The notes under the pieces are model-generated. The model ran no database searches, had not been told where the DNA came from, and saw only the letters and a program-made list of their open reading frames with translations. This document shows positions 1-13,350 of a stretch of 64,000 nt of DNA, one piece after another. Origin of the DNA: Anseranas semipalmata (taxonomy: Eukaryota > Chordata > Aves > Anseriformes > Anseranatidae); NCBI GenBank assembly GCA_013399115.1, contig VXAA01007187.1:188474-252473 (forward strand), in the 5' to 3' direction. A program made the position numbers and the translations under genes. Every line of letters starts with the position of its first letter. Positions within the stretch are counted from its first letter, which is position 1.

Positions 1-1974
1 ATCCCATTTACTTTCTGAAGAGCACTCAAAAGTCTATGATTTTAAATTAATTTATGCAAAGAGAAAAGCTCTTGCCTTTGTAAGTATAATTCCAACCCAT
101 ATAAATCGAAAGCAAAGCTTTAAACCCGTAATGACCCCCTTTTCCATCCAGTCTTAAATGGAAATAATTAAGCAATAACTTCCATTCCATCTAAGTACAT
201 GCAGCAGTGATGGGTGTCTGCTTGCTGACTAAATCTTGAAGCATTTAACTGACCCGTGGGAGCTGATTATTGCAAGTACAGTCATATGCCATAGAAACTA
301 TCTATGTTTTGTTAGAAGAAATCTTTCAAAGTAATTAATAATTTTGGTAATTTAAAAAGATTATGCATAACTATGAAGAGACTTAAGCTGTAGTCAGCAA
401 GCCTGTTACAGATTTTCAAAGATTATAAAATCTGTAGGTGAACGCATCTGGGATATAAATTTGACTCTTCATAGTAATAGAACAAAAATAAGTCAATGGC
501 CAAGGGTTCAGTTTAGAACTCCTGAATTATCCCTGGGTTTTCCTGGAGAGAGGAGGCATCCCTGGAGAGTTAGGCATCTCTTAGTGACTCTACTATAATC
601 TAGTATTTGCTATTTATATCAAAGTAGCAATGTTAAGACACTTACTAAGTAAATTTGGTATGCAAAAGGAAATTCATACAATTGCAAACAGATGCATACT
701 GTTTTGGATACCCTTCTTAGCTGCATACAATTAACATTACTTTACCTGATACATCACCGTGGTTGTTAAAAATGTACCAGTGTATTAGAAAAGGCAGTCT
801 TTTTGAAACATGTATTTGCAAGTCATGAGACTGCTGAGGACACAGAGAGATTATGCTTTCTATAGATAACGTAATATAAACATGCTTGCCTTGGCTAATG
901 CCCACTTCACACTCTATGTGGAATTGCTGGAACAAAAATGAAGAAACCTTTTCTACTAAAAAGTCATGATGTGTGACAAGAATAAATTTAGGATACAATT
1001 GCTTGGAAGTTCTCTTCCAAGGACAGCAAACTAAATTAATTCTAAGTATTGTATCCATCATTTCTTGTGACTAGATACTGCCTGTGGAATACAGGAATCA
1101 GAAGCAGCCAAAGATTTTGTTAGCATCTCAATGCTCAGGTGATACAGAAATCCTCCTCAGCTAGACATTTAGAATTAACTAAGAAAAATATAAAAAAAAG
1201 ATTGGACCGCTAGAAATAATGGATACTTTATACAGATAATTGTCCTGCAAGAAGTACTTGAAAAATTACAACATTTAAAAAAATCCACAATTTTTAAATA
1301 TCCAGTCAAAACCATGGAGTGCTCAGCATATTAGAAAATGAATACTATTTGGTTTTCTATCTAACAATCCCCTTTAAAAAATTACTAGATCCTAAAACAT
1401 CTTGGAAGAGAGGAGAAAATTTGGCAGCAATTATCAGAAGAAAAGAAAGCTGCTCCTTCCAACCATCTTCCTCTAAAACAAACTCTTCTCTTAAAACATA
1501 TGAAAAAAGATGCAAAAGTCCCTGAAACCTCCTTTCAGCTGTCCTCAAGGGACTGCCTATGCCTTGTCTAATGCAGACCATCAGATGGAAGCAGATCATC
1601 ACAAGTGGCTACTTAAGAGTTAACACTAACCATATGGACCTGGTGGAATTTAAGATTATCAGAACTCATGCCTTACAATAATGAGCATGTTCAATTAGAA
1701 AACAAAAGCTTATCAGCCATTTTTTTTTCTTTTGACTAGGGAGAGGGATGTGGAAGGGAAGGGTATGGTGGCTTTTTTTTTTTTTTTTAACGGATTTCAA
1801 AAATTAGGAGGTAAGAAAAAAGTCACAAGTACAATAAATAGTACGATATTGCATGAATTATCCTTGAATAAGATTTTGTACATGTCTTTTTGGGACATGA
1901 ATATTGGCATGTCCTGATAATGGAAGGAGAATTGTTTATAAGAGACAAGCTGCAATATCTCAGGTTTGTTGGAA

Positions 1975-2340
1975 GTGTCAGATGGAAAAATTCAGCTATC
2001 AGTTACTAGTCCATCGTTATTTAATATATTCATACATGATCTGGAAAAGAGAGTAATGTAGTATTGAAATTCATGGAGGAAATTAAAACGGGGGGACATG
2101 CAAACACTGGTTAAAGAAAACAAATCGAACTATGTGCAGAAAATAATAAAAACAAGATCCCCATTCTGAAAACGTCGACTGATCTATTTGGAAAAATCTA
2201 ATCTGAAACACAGATGCTCTCTGGGAAACTTGGAAAGCAACAATGCTGAAAAAGATTGTTGGGAGAACAGAATACTGGACATGAATTTGTAACATGATAC
2301 AGTAGTGGAAAAAAAAACACAGGCCTACATTATTTCAGAA
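1975..2340 (+). mobile_element. Ancient LINE (CR1/L3-like) reverse-transcriptase relic
   Basis: Two blocks resemble the RT region of old amniote CR1/L3 LINEs. At about 2005-2075, ctagtccatcgttatttaat and then atattcatacatgatctgga correspond to the LGPSLFNIFI-NDLEKGV region just before the catalytic box. At about 2230-2320, gaaagcaacaatgctgaaaa followed by agattgttgggag corresponds to the S-NAEKDLGV region. The frame is destroyed by stops and small indels. The family assignment is from remembered patterns and the ends are approximate. Confidence 0.6.
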
Positions 2341-4948
2341 TAAATATGCATAACATTTATATCACGAGTATGGCACTGAGCCCTTGAGCCTAAACATTCC
2401 TTCTGGGCCATGGAAAAAATAGCTGCAGTTTCTTATTCTCAAAACCAAAATTACTGACACTATCACAGCCTCCCTTTTGAAAGTTTTATTAAATTAAGCC
2501 TACGCTGAACTAGACAGGTCTGCAATTTCCAAAGGCTTATTTCGCCTGTATGGAAAAGAACAAAATGCACAGAAAAATGGACAATCAGATCTGTGCAATG
2601 TTCTGCTTTGTTGTCTCTGGGCTTTCCCTTCTAGACATAAAATTAAAGAAATATTTTGGAATTCTGAGGAGGACAATTAACATTGGAAACCTGGAGATGA
2701 CACCTAAAGAGCAAAGATCACAATGCTGACAAAGATAAGGAGGAAAAAAGCCTAACAAGAAGTAATTAGACTGAACGGTATCTTAGGGAGATACAGTAGG
2801 ACGAAACCACCTGTCAAGGAACCTCAGTATATGGGGTCAGTTAAAACCAGACCAAGCAAAGTATTAGAAAAAAAATCTGTGCCACATGGGCTTTCATTAT
2901 TGCAAGATGCACCATATAAAAATAATTCTTCTCCATCTGCAGCTTCATTTTAGGATTGTTGAGTTTGAATCAGAATAGCATTTCAGAAATAAAAGCCCTT
3001 CTAAGCATGCATTTGATAATTTTCTTAGAATTACTACTACTTTGCCTACGATGGTTCCAGGAACAGACAGGTCTCCTTTTGTCCAGTCTTACAGAAATGA
3101 TGGTGGTTCTAGTTCTTAATACAGGCTGCTGCTGCAGCCTGTCATGCCTTTGAATGTCAGGTGATAATGATACCCCTGGGAAAGGATGTGTAATTTCAAC
3201 TAGAAAGTTTTGAAATGGGAATAAGTCGTACTTTAAAGGAAAATCTTTCTTTCTCTCTTCAGTGCCATCAACTCCAACCATGTTGCTCACTACCTGAAGC
3301 CTGCCTACCATTCTTTCCATTTGTATTAGCAGTCTGCTTGTCATTTTTTTTTTTAATCAAAGTAACTTTTCTTTCTTGGGCTTAAAAATGTTAGATGCAA
3401 TAGTTTTCATCCACATCTGAGTTTGTGTAATAATGAACTGAATTCTGCAGAAAATATCAGTATGTTATCTAATCTGTATGGTGTCAAGTGATCTTTTGGA
3501 ATTCTATCCAAAAGAAAATAGGGCAAAGACTATTTTACGTAGCATGTATTTTTATTAAGCTGACTTTGACTTCAAGAGTTTATGTTAAAAAAAGAATAAA
3601 ACGCACTTAGCACATTTCACAGAAGTTCATTTAGGTGAGAAATGGATCCTTCACCCCAGCGCACTTTAATGTATCTTGCTTAGCTTCACAATTTGTGTGG
3701 AGTAGGAAATATCAAAAAATATGCTATTATGTAAAAATAATAAGCATTAAGCATAAATAAATATCTTTTTCAGCTCAAATATATGAGGAAATTCTGCAAG
3801 CATAAAGCATCAGTGAGATAGAAAGTCAAAGTGGCATGCACTCTTCTTTAATGACTGATCCTTTCATATCAACACTTCCCTTTTATCCAGATCTTTCAAA
3901 GAGAAAATCATAAATGAGGCTTGTTCTGAGTCTGCATTACACACACAGTTTTTCAGGCAGCACTGGTTCATATTCTCTGATGTGCTATGAATATACTGTT
4001 GGATGACTGGAGCTTTATAGGATGTCAATCAGTCAAACTGTTCCAACTTGTGGATCATATATTCCTTTAGCTGTTTAGATTACATTAAGAGAACAAAAGC
4101 TTAGTACTGGAAGAAATACATATTCAAGCATTTCTAATTCTAATTTGCTTATTTGCAGCTGCAAAAGTTATCTTTATGAATTTTGGAGGTAAAGGAAAGA
4201 TCCAGTCTAATATTATTTTCCTCTCTGACATTAGCCAGCTTTCAGACAATCAAAGGCTCAAGTTCTCTAGCAGCTAGAATTGCACTTTGAATTCACTGAA
4301 ATTATTGGAAAAATTTGCAAGAGTCACCTTTAACACAAAGTATTCTGTCCCAACTGACAACCTTGCTGTATCCCCAACCTATGGATTTGTATACTTCAGG
4401 GAGTAGCTAACAGTATTCTTTAGCTGGCAAAAGATTGCAGTTGCTCTTGAAAAGATATTTAAGACACAACTGTCTGCATTTACTTGTGCCAACTCTGCAT
4501 TCACAAATTGTCCGCTAGTCCAGACTACAAATAAACAAATTAGTATTTTGGAACTTCTACCTACTTGCAATTCAAATATCTAAAACCAGGTATTAGGGCT
4601 AGCAAACACAAATACTATGTTGCCATTTTTCTCACCTTACAGATGGAAAACCTGAGAGAGATGGGTTGGCAACAAATCTCTAGTATTTAAGAAAGCAAGC
4701 CCAGATACAGCCTCCCAAGCTTGTGGCTCCATGGGTGTTTAAAAAACAGGCAATTTCTGCATCCAAGCACATTTGCTCTGTGGTAAATATACCTATAATA
4801 GAATCATATAGTAGTTTGCCACCCCGAAATACTGAACTATTTCTAAGTGTAACTACATAAAACCTGTGTCCCAACAAACATTTTAAACAAAGAAGTCATT
4901 TCCTATCTCTTTATATCAATCATCTTAGTATATTTAATTCCAAACTAC

Positions 4949-4988
4949 AAAAACAAACAAACAAAAACAAACAAACAAACAAAAAAAA
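4949..4988 (+). repeat. (AAAC)n-type microsatellite
   Basis: An A-rich tract of caaa/caaaaa units. Similar AAAC tracts occur at 15120-15135, 40201-40222 and 46698-46748. They lie in otherwise unique AT-rich intron sequence. Confidence 0.9.
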
Positions 4989-7900
4989 CCACCTCTGTGA
5001 GGAACGTCCTTCCTCAGCCTCAGATTTCAGGGGTAAAGCAAGTGAAACAAACAGAATTTGTTAATTAGAAAACCAGGCAAATCGTATTCAGAATGCTAGA
5101 GAAGGCACTTTTAATTAAAACAAAGATAGTTCCAATGAAGACACACAGTCATCCTCACAACAATTTAACTGGTCAGGGTCTGCAGGGCTTCTGGATTCTT
5201 CACACAATATTGATGGGAACTACTTATTACTAATAGTTTACATACATAGCATGTGGCTTTGCTGAGTAACACAATATCCTGGATTAGATTCAGATTGTAT
5301 GTATATATGTGAATTGTTCTTTCCCTTTCTAAATTATCACTCAGTATAGGGAAAACTGACATACTGGCATAAACCACATACAATAATTTGAGGTTTCTCT
5401 TGTCAGCCAGATGCTATTTATCATGCTATCTTTCAGCAGTGATTAACATACCGTATGGTTTTCTTAATAATCACCAGGTTACCCTTCATCATTCAACAGA
5501 AAACACCTACTACCTATTTTGATTGAAAAATAACTAGCCAACAGGCATGACTGCCAGGACCTGAAACACTCTGTTAAAATAGAGTGAAGCAACCCCCAAC
5601 AAGAATACCTCAAGGAAAAAAAAAAAAAACACCTCCATAAATTACTCTGTGCAAACAATTCCTGTCTGACTTACTGGAAGCTTTGTAGGCAGGATGGACA
5701 TTTGTGTGTTCAAACAGTAAAAAAGGGGTTTCATAACTGCTTTTGTTTTTAAATGAAAAGATTTTTTTCCTTTAACCCTAAAAATAGATATTTTTGTCCC
5801 TCTGAATGCACCATTTGCTACACGATGACAATAAAGGCAGTCCCCTGAGCTTTATTAAAGTCCAGTAAATTCTTCTAGGTTCTAGAATCTTCTAGATTCT
5901 TACAGAATCTAATTGAGAAACATAAAAGGCAATTTCAGATTTGAATTTTTTTTTAAATGCTGGATTTATACATCACTGTTTTCACTTATGTAAAATCTTT
6001 TTGTTTTCAGTTATCTTTTTCTCTGAGTTAAAACACATGTATGTGTGTATATAACCAATCAGTCATAATTTGAATTTGCTCTGCCCCATATATACGTACA
6101 AACACACCACCCCCTGTATGCACTCTAAGTCCCACCCTGATAATTCTTCATCTATACTTGTTTACATTACATCCAGGTCGACCGATCTCTCTTCCAACAG
6201 ATTCACGTACCATATGCAACATCTAGTGAGCAAAAAAAAAGAACTTAAGAAAACAAACAAAAAAGCCACAAAAAGTACATTACCCTTTAAGGATCACCTT
6301 ATATTAGAAAACTGCAAAAGAGGAAAGTAGGTGCATCGTTTTTTTGTGTGCTGAAAATTACCCAGGGACCTTCTCCCTGTCCTGCACCCTGTGAGGATTT
6401 CATCACCTTAACACAAGACTGGAGTTGATTCATTAAGACTGAACTGATTATGCAAAAATACCAGTTCCCTCTTCCAATAGAGTGAATTTTTACAAAAGAA
6501 ACCTGCACATGTAGGTTAGTGGACTTCTCCTCTCTGAATACTTCTTCATGCAACAATTTTAACGTAACTAATGAGTTAGACATAGCAAATTGAGCATTTA
6601 CGAGTACGTGTGTCATTCATAAACACAGCACCTCATGTGTTGGCTGCGCTTGACACACATCAGGCAGCAATCATTGACAACGTCAATTTTAGGTGGAATT
6701 TCTACTCCTTGTATGAATTTCTTCTGTCAAAGGAGGAGAGCATATGCTATGGGACACCTAAACTCGTGGTGTTCTTTACATGATACGTGATGAATCTTGT
6801 TGTTTATTCTTACTTGCTTATACACTTGAATGTAATTTTCTGGCTTCCTTGCTAAGGATCCTTAATAGATAAAAAGCAGCAAGAGAAAATCGTAACATAC
6901 AAACCTTGGCAGGAAATAATTTATATCTCAGCATTCTCTACTCAGGGAGATGCAAACAGTGTAAGCTTTATTCAAAATATCAAAAGTTCAACATGTATCT
7001 GTTGTATCAACATGCTAATCAGTTATACTTTTTTGTTTGGTGTTACTTGTTACCCCCCAAAATTTCACATGATAGGAAGGCAAAGTTTAATTTTAACAAA
7101 TGTAGAAATAAAAAGGAATTACTATTATACGCCAAATTTACTTTGCTACTTTTACAGTGCCAAATCACATTTAGCTGTGAAATCTAACCTTCCTCTGTGT
7201 TTTCACATCCAGTTATTTAATTATATGGAGCCCCAGAATTAATAAACAAAACTTTCCATTTATCAAATTATTTTCTATAATGCATTTCCCATACTGATGA
7301 TTTCTAAGAAGTTGTACAAATGGAGCACACAGAAAAAAAGGTATATGTCATCTCTGTAACTACTACACTAACAGAATAACTTCTCACAGTTTCATAAGAG
7401 AACCTCTAATCTTAAACTCTGAGCTTGGATCTCCAAAACAACTTGAAGTTGTGCAGCAAATCAAGATCCATAATGAAAGGGAAACTTTTTTTTTAAGTGC
7501 TGAGCGCATAAAAGCTCAATATCTTTGCAAATCAGGCCCCGCAGTCATACTGCATACTGTCAAAGCAATTTTAAGGTAATCCTTCAGATTCTAGTTTCCA
7601 AATATAATTTTACCTTACTATTCTGAATAGATAACTACAGTACAGTAGGGTGTCTTCTAGACTCTTAGAAAGAGTCCTTTTAACAATATTAATAAGAACT
7701 ACATGACACTTCTCTAAATCAAAGCTGAAGAATAAACTAGTATTATTATCTGTTCTTTCCTATTTTTATGCAAAGAAATTGTCTGCTAACAAGCACAGGG
7801 TTCATTCACGTTCTTTTTATACTTATCCACATACAATGTGGTCTATATGAGCCTGAGTAGTATACGGAAACTTCAGATTCAGCCATGTTGTCCCTATTTG

Positions 7901-10900
7901 TATAACCAAGAATGTGATAAATCCCCCAAGCCACAGAATATTGAAGTCTAGCCACCAGTTAAGTACCTTTCTGAGACCCAACTTGTTACAGTATTTCACA
8001 AGAAAAAAAACATAGACAAGTTGTTGTACAGAGATGCAGAGCAGTTTAACACTTAAGCTAGGTGCAAGCTAAGAGCAGTGCTTTGGAGTGCCAATATTCA
8101 GGATGTAAGCTCCCTGTATGGCCAGTGGAGGGAGGCTGAGTCAGATGATCCAAGCTGAATGTCTAAAGTAGATGATTTAGTGACAAATCCATGACTTTAG
8201 AAAATGTTCAAAGGCATTTATATGTTTATATGTCAGAACATTTCCATAACAGAAGAGCTATACACAGAGAAGGCTATACTGATAAAACTGGACAAGTGCT
8301 TTTACATAAATATTGTACATATGTAAACTAAGTATTTTTTAAAATACATACACCCATAATATTTTCCATTAGGTGAAAATCTACAACAATAGAGAAACTG
8401 CAACACTGTGGATTCCCACTGCTGGGTCTTAGCTTGAAGTAGAAGATTGGATAGACATTACAATTAATGTCACTGAAAAAATGAAAAAGGTAGAGCAATA
8501 CAGCAGAAGTAACTAAACACTTCAGAACTGTGACAGGATTTTTTCCCCTTTGTCCCCAAAGGTTCTATACAGCTTTGTTAACACCTACACAAAAAGTTCA
8601 TGTACCTAGGTGAAACCACTGTGTAAACCTGTAAGTAGAGACAGGAAGTAAGATTGGTATACACCTAGCAAAACCATAAAAGCTTCATGACATCACACTT
8701 TGGAACATTTTAATAAAAGAGAAAAGAAGGGCAAAAAAAGTCCATCATGTGGGAAGTCAGAAGGCTTAGGAAACCCATCAAAATGCATGAGAAGGGTGAA
8801 ATCTGATCTCACAGAAGGCACGACTGCAATGCAGCACCAGAAGTTACCAATGCCTGCAGTCGTCTGGCTTGCTGCCTTAATCATGACCATTTGACGGTTT
8901 TCCCCTGTGTAATGCAGAGGTAGCATATCAGATCCCTGCAGATGCTGGAAGCTGAAGGCAACAGAAAGAACAGCTTTGACATTCTGTCATGGAGATGACA
9001 GGACAAAATGGCCTGCAATAAACAACAGTTTGAGCAGGATAATTTGATGCATTTCGTTCTTAAGCTTCTCCAGATGCTGAACTCAGCTTGGGATGTGAGA
9101 TAAGGGGACAGCAATTACTTCATGGAATAGAGTCTGGTTCAGTGAAACCAAGAAAAAGGAACCTCTCTCTGAATGCAGAAGAAATAATCCACCTGCTCTT
9201 TTTTCTTTTTAACCTTTTCCCAGTCATCAGCTTTTAAGGTGATTCATGTGCAGGTCATATGCACTGCAGACTGAAAAAAATCAACGTTTCTAATCAATTT
9301 TTAATCATCTTGTGTTACATTGTTGCACCGACAATGCAAAACAAAACAAAAACTTAAAACCAAATCAAAACCAACAAACCTACACGAAAACACGTCTTCT
9401 CCTTTTACTGTCTACCAGTAATCAGATTTACAAAAGTAGCTTCTTAGCTGCTGCGTGCATTTTTAAATCTGCATAAAGCCCCATCTGCATACATCATTGT
9501 GGCAGTTTAAAATCTCTGCACTCAAATATATGAGCAGAATTAGGTTGCTCTGAATATTGGTCCCTTTTATTGGCACATAGACAGATTCACAAGATGTTGT
9601 TGGATTACTTTCCGTAAATAATGACTTGCTAACCAATGCCTGTTGGGTCCAGTCCATCTATTCTAAGTAGTTAGTTAATGATATACCACACGCAGGGAAG
9701 CTGCCCCTCTGTGATCCCAATGACAGAAAAACTGTGAGCCCCAGTTTTACAGCACTCTTAAAAACATAATGAGCATCATGGTAAATTTATAGGTGAAAAA
9801 GCTGTTTTTGTAAGTTTAAGAGGATCGTATATGTTCCTGCAAATAAATACCCAAATGGCAAGGATTGTCTTATTGAATACCTGGAGTGTGGCCTCTGTAT
9901 ATAGCAACAGGTATCTAAAATGTTTGCTGATCTTAGTTTGAATTTTCTCTTGTGATATATAATTTTAAAAATGGCTTCCTTCTGGTGTAACATGTTAATT
10001 TTAATAATAATACTTATTTCATGTTGTGTGTTTCAACCCAAAGGCTCTTCAAATATTTTGAGAGAAAATGAAAAACGTGCAGCGCAAAACAGCTTTATCG
10101 TTCCCTAAAAATACAGCTATCCTTTTAAGATGAGTATCAAACATTTAACCCTATATTGTCATACTGCATAAGAATTTTAGGACAAGAAGCAAGCCAGACC
10201 ACATTCACTTTAATGAATTTGGGGAAATATAAATGATGGCAATTGTTGCCTAAATGGTGAAATCTGGAACACATCAAATCCTTGTAGAAAATATCACAGG
10301 GCCAGGTGAATATGATGACTAAAATTTCTCTTCCACATTACAAACACTTAACAGCACAATCACAAGAAACAGCTCTGCCTGTGGAACATTATCATTAATG
10401 TGGTGGCTTCCATTAGAGATCATACCAGATAAATACCTGACTACATCTAGATAGTTGAAAATCTGTAAAATCAAAACACAAGAATTCTGTCTTGAATGGT
10501 GTCAGAAGGGACAGACTCCTAGTTTTCTGACTGCAAAGTATGTTAGCAATAAACATTAAACTACTTGACTGGCACTAGCACAGTATCATAAATTAGCAAA
10601 ATGTTTTCCAAAATTTATTAATGACATTCTCCACAACTGCTAGTCCCAGTTCTCCCCCAAAAACCTTGTTATCCACTCTTTGCTGAAGAAGCTTGACAGA
10701 TTTTTCAAATCTCAGCACTTGATTTAAGGTCAAAGCCAGTATCGCCAGGGAGATAAAATATTTCAGAGCACTCTGAGCTCTGAAGAATAGTATCTGAATA
10801 TAAATTTTACTCTTGAGTTGTCAGGAAAATCTTGAGATTTTGTCAACACAAGAGGAATAATTTTCTAGAGATGTTTCTTTCATCACCTCAGTTCAAAATT

Positions 10901-10927
10901 TTCACGGATGAAGAAATTACTCATAAG

Positions 10928-10954
10928 GCTAAGGCTATCTAGCTAAGGCTATCT
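10928..10954 (+). repeat. 14-bp tandem duplication
   Basis: gctaaggctatcta is followed immediately by a second copy that differs only at its last base. Confidence 0.9.
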
Positions 10955-13310
10955 CCTTGTATACAAATTACTGAAGAAGAGGAACAGGGTCTCCCTTCTA
11001 TATGGAACATGCACATTCCCACATCTCCCTCCCAGTAAGTGATCTCCCTCTCATTAGCTGATAGCAAATGCAAAGTTTTAGTGTTGTTTTACAGAATGGT
11101 CAACCATTTTTAATGGCTCTCTTGTACGTTTTTAAACAGTAAAACACCACAAACAAGCAAAGTATAACCTTCAAAAATACTTCAGGCAGTATACATATAG
11201 TGTGTCATGATATAAGCAACATGGCTACATTAATCCCTCAGAGATCTAATACCCTTTAATGGTGCAACGCTAACTTGCAAGATTTATATAGTGCGTTCAA
11301 ACTTAAAATCTGAGAAACATTTTACAGGTTTCTTAAGCTGCAAAGATTCTTAATAAATGCCAAAAGCTTCTTTGATAATTCTTTTTTATACAAAGAGTAG
11401 CTGGATATAAACAAGCTCAAGAAAATGTGACTTCTATCACCCTACTTCTCAAAAGACACAATACTCACCTCACACAGCTTCCCCCAGGAAAAATAAAAAT
11501 AAAAAAACATGGAAAGAAACTGCTTGGTTACCTAATATCTTTTAATTACACTAGGGAGACAAAATCAAATATTCAAAAGTTACCTAGTCCACACCACAAT
11601 ACTGAAGTTCTTTAAATTTTCTTTCATTGTATAAAATAATACTCCATATACAAATAAAATCTGAAAAAGCAGGCTCTGGACATCTGTAAGAGTATTCCTG
11701 CTCCGAAGCAAAGTTAAGACATTTCTGCAAGGTTTGGTCATTAGTTCCATGTATCTCAGACTCCTGTTTTTAGGTTGACAGCAATACTTTTCTGCTACTT
11801 CACAAGTATTATGAAACAGTTGTGAAAAAACTGTGAATACAGATCTGGCTGGTATTCATTTGAAATAAGTAGGAAACCACATATTGAACAAGGATGATAA
11901 CAAAGATATGGACCAATTCCTTGTTCAATGAATACTGTGCATCCTGTGCAGTAAATACAATAGTATGTGATCACTTAATCAAAAGACAGTATTATAATTC
12001 AAATGTGTATAGAAGTAGAATTAAAAGTTCTCAGGCAACCACAAACTTGGTCTTGCTGATTCAGGGAATCAGACTTTGTACAATGTGCAGAATCCATGAT
12101 CTTGCTGCATCACTGAACACCTGAGTCAGGCATGTGCTCTCGGGACCGTTTTACACATCTCACATAAAACAGAGACTCGCTAAACCCTGAAGGCTACCAT
12201 TCAAGTGGAAGCTTGGTGAGACAGTGGGAAGTTGGAAAAGTTGGCCAGCTAAGCTTGCCTGAAGAGGAGGAAGTCTGGGGTATTGGACTACACTTAAAAA
12301 CAGCAAAAAGCCTACATGCTACAGCTGGATCATATACCTCAAGGGGCCCAAGAGACTTAGAGAGAATGCACGAGAACTAAAAGAAAGAAATGAAGCTTGG
12401 GCAAGGCAGAGGAAGAGAGGGTCATACTTTCTTGGCAAAGGTGTCTAATCTAACTGCAAGATCAATTAAAGAAGAAAGCAACTGGCTAAAATCGGGAGAG
12501 ATAATGATATACTTCATGAGAGGAAGAAAAATTAATATACAGGAAAAGAAATGCTGAATTCAATAATGTGATTCTCCACCCCAGTGTGATGACGAAAACG
12601 AAGCTGTGAAATGCATGCAGCCATATATTACTTTGTCTAGGCTTGCATACTACTTCCATAAAGTGCCTGCCATTTGGAACCTTTATAATGTCCATGTGCT
12701 TGCTAGATTCAAATATTGTTCAGCCCTGAAGAAATAAATTTTAATAAAAAGCAGCCACAGTTGTACAACCTGAGAATTTCTGAGCAATTAAATTATGGCA
12801 TGGCAAAAGATTGCTGACATATTTTTAGTAACAAATGTATGTTTGTATTTATATATCACGTTTATATATATGTATTAAGGGACAGAAAGAGAAAAGGCAT
12901 GTTTCTCTTGGCCAAATTCACTGTACATATGAGAAGATCCTTTTATATGGTATTTTTCCTACAAGCTCTCTTGGTACCATTCCCAGGCCTCCATTTTAGG
13001 AGCTTATTTCTGTTACTCCTTTTTACCAGAGATCACATGTAATCTGCTTGTACAGATTTGTCTCTTCTCTGTTATGTACCTGCTTGTACATGCTGATCTC
13101 TTTTCTGCCAAAAGCTCTGTCATTCTAGGAGCTTTTTGTACACCCCTATCCATATCGTTTTGTTTTCTTCTTTCTCTCAAAGTCATTCCTTTGCTTCTTC
13201 TCTTCCAGGCAACCAACATTATAAAAATACTGAAATAACAAACAGAACTGGGCTCTGGGAGCCACTCTACTAGAAGATGTAAACAAGGCATAGCCTGGGT
13301 GAAAGCAGAC

Positions 13311-13350
13311 CAAATGATACATTGGGAAAACAAATGATACATTGGGAAAA
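13311..13350 (+). repeat. Exact 20-bp tandem duplication
   Basis: caaatgatacattgggaaaa occurs twice head to tail without a mismatch, which suggests a recent slippage or duplication event. Confidence 0.95.
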
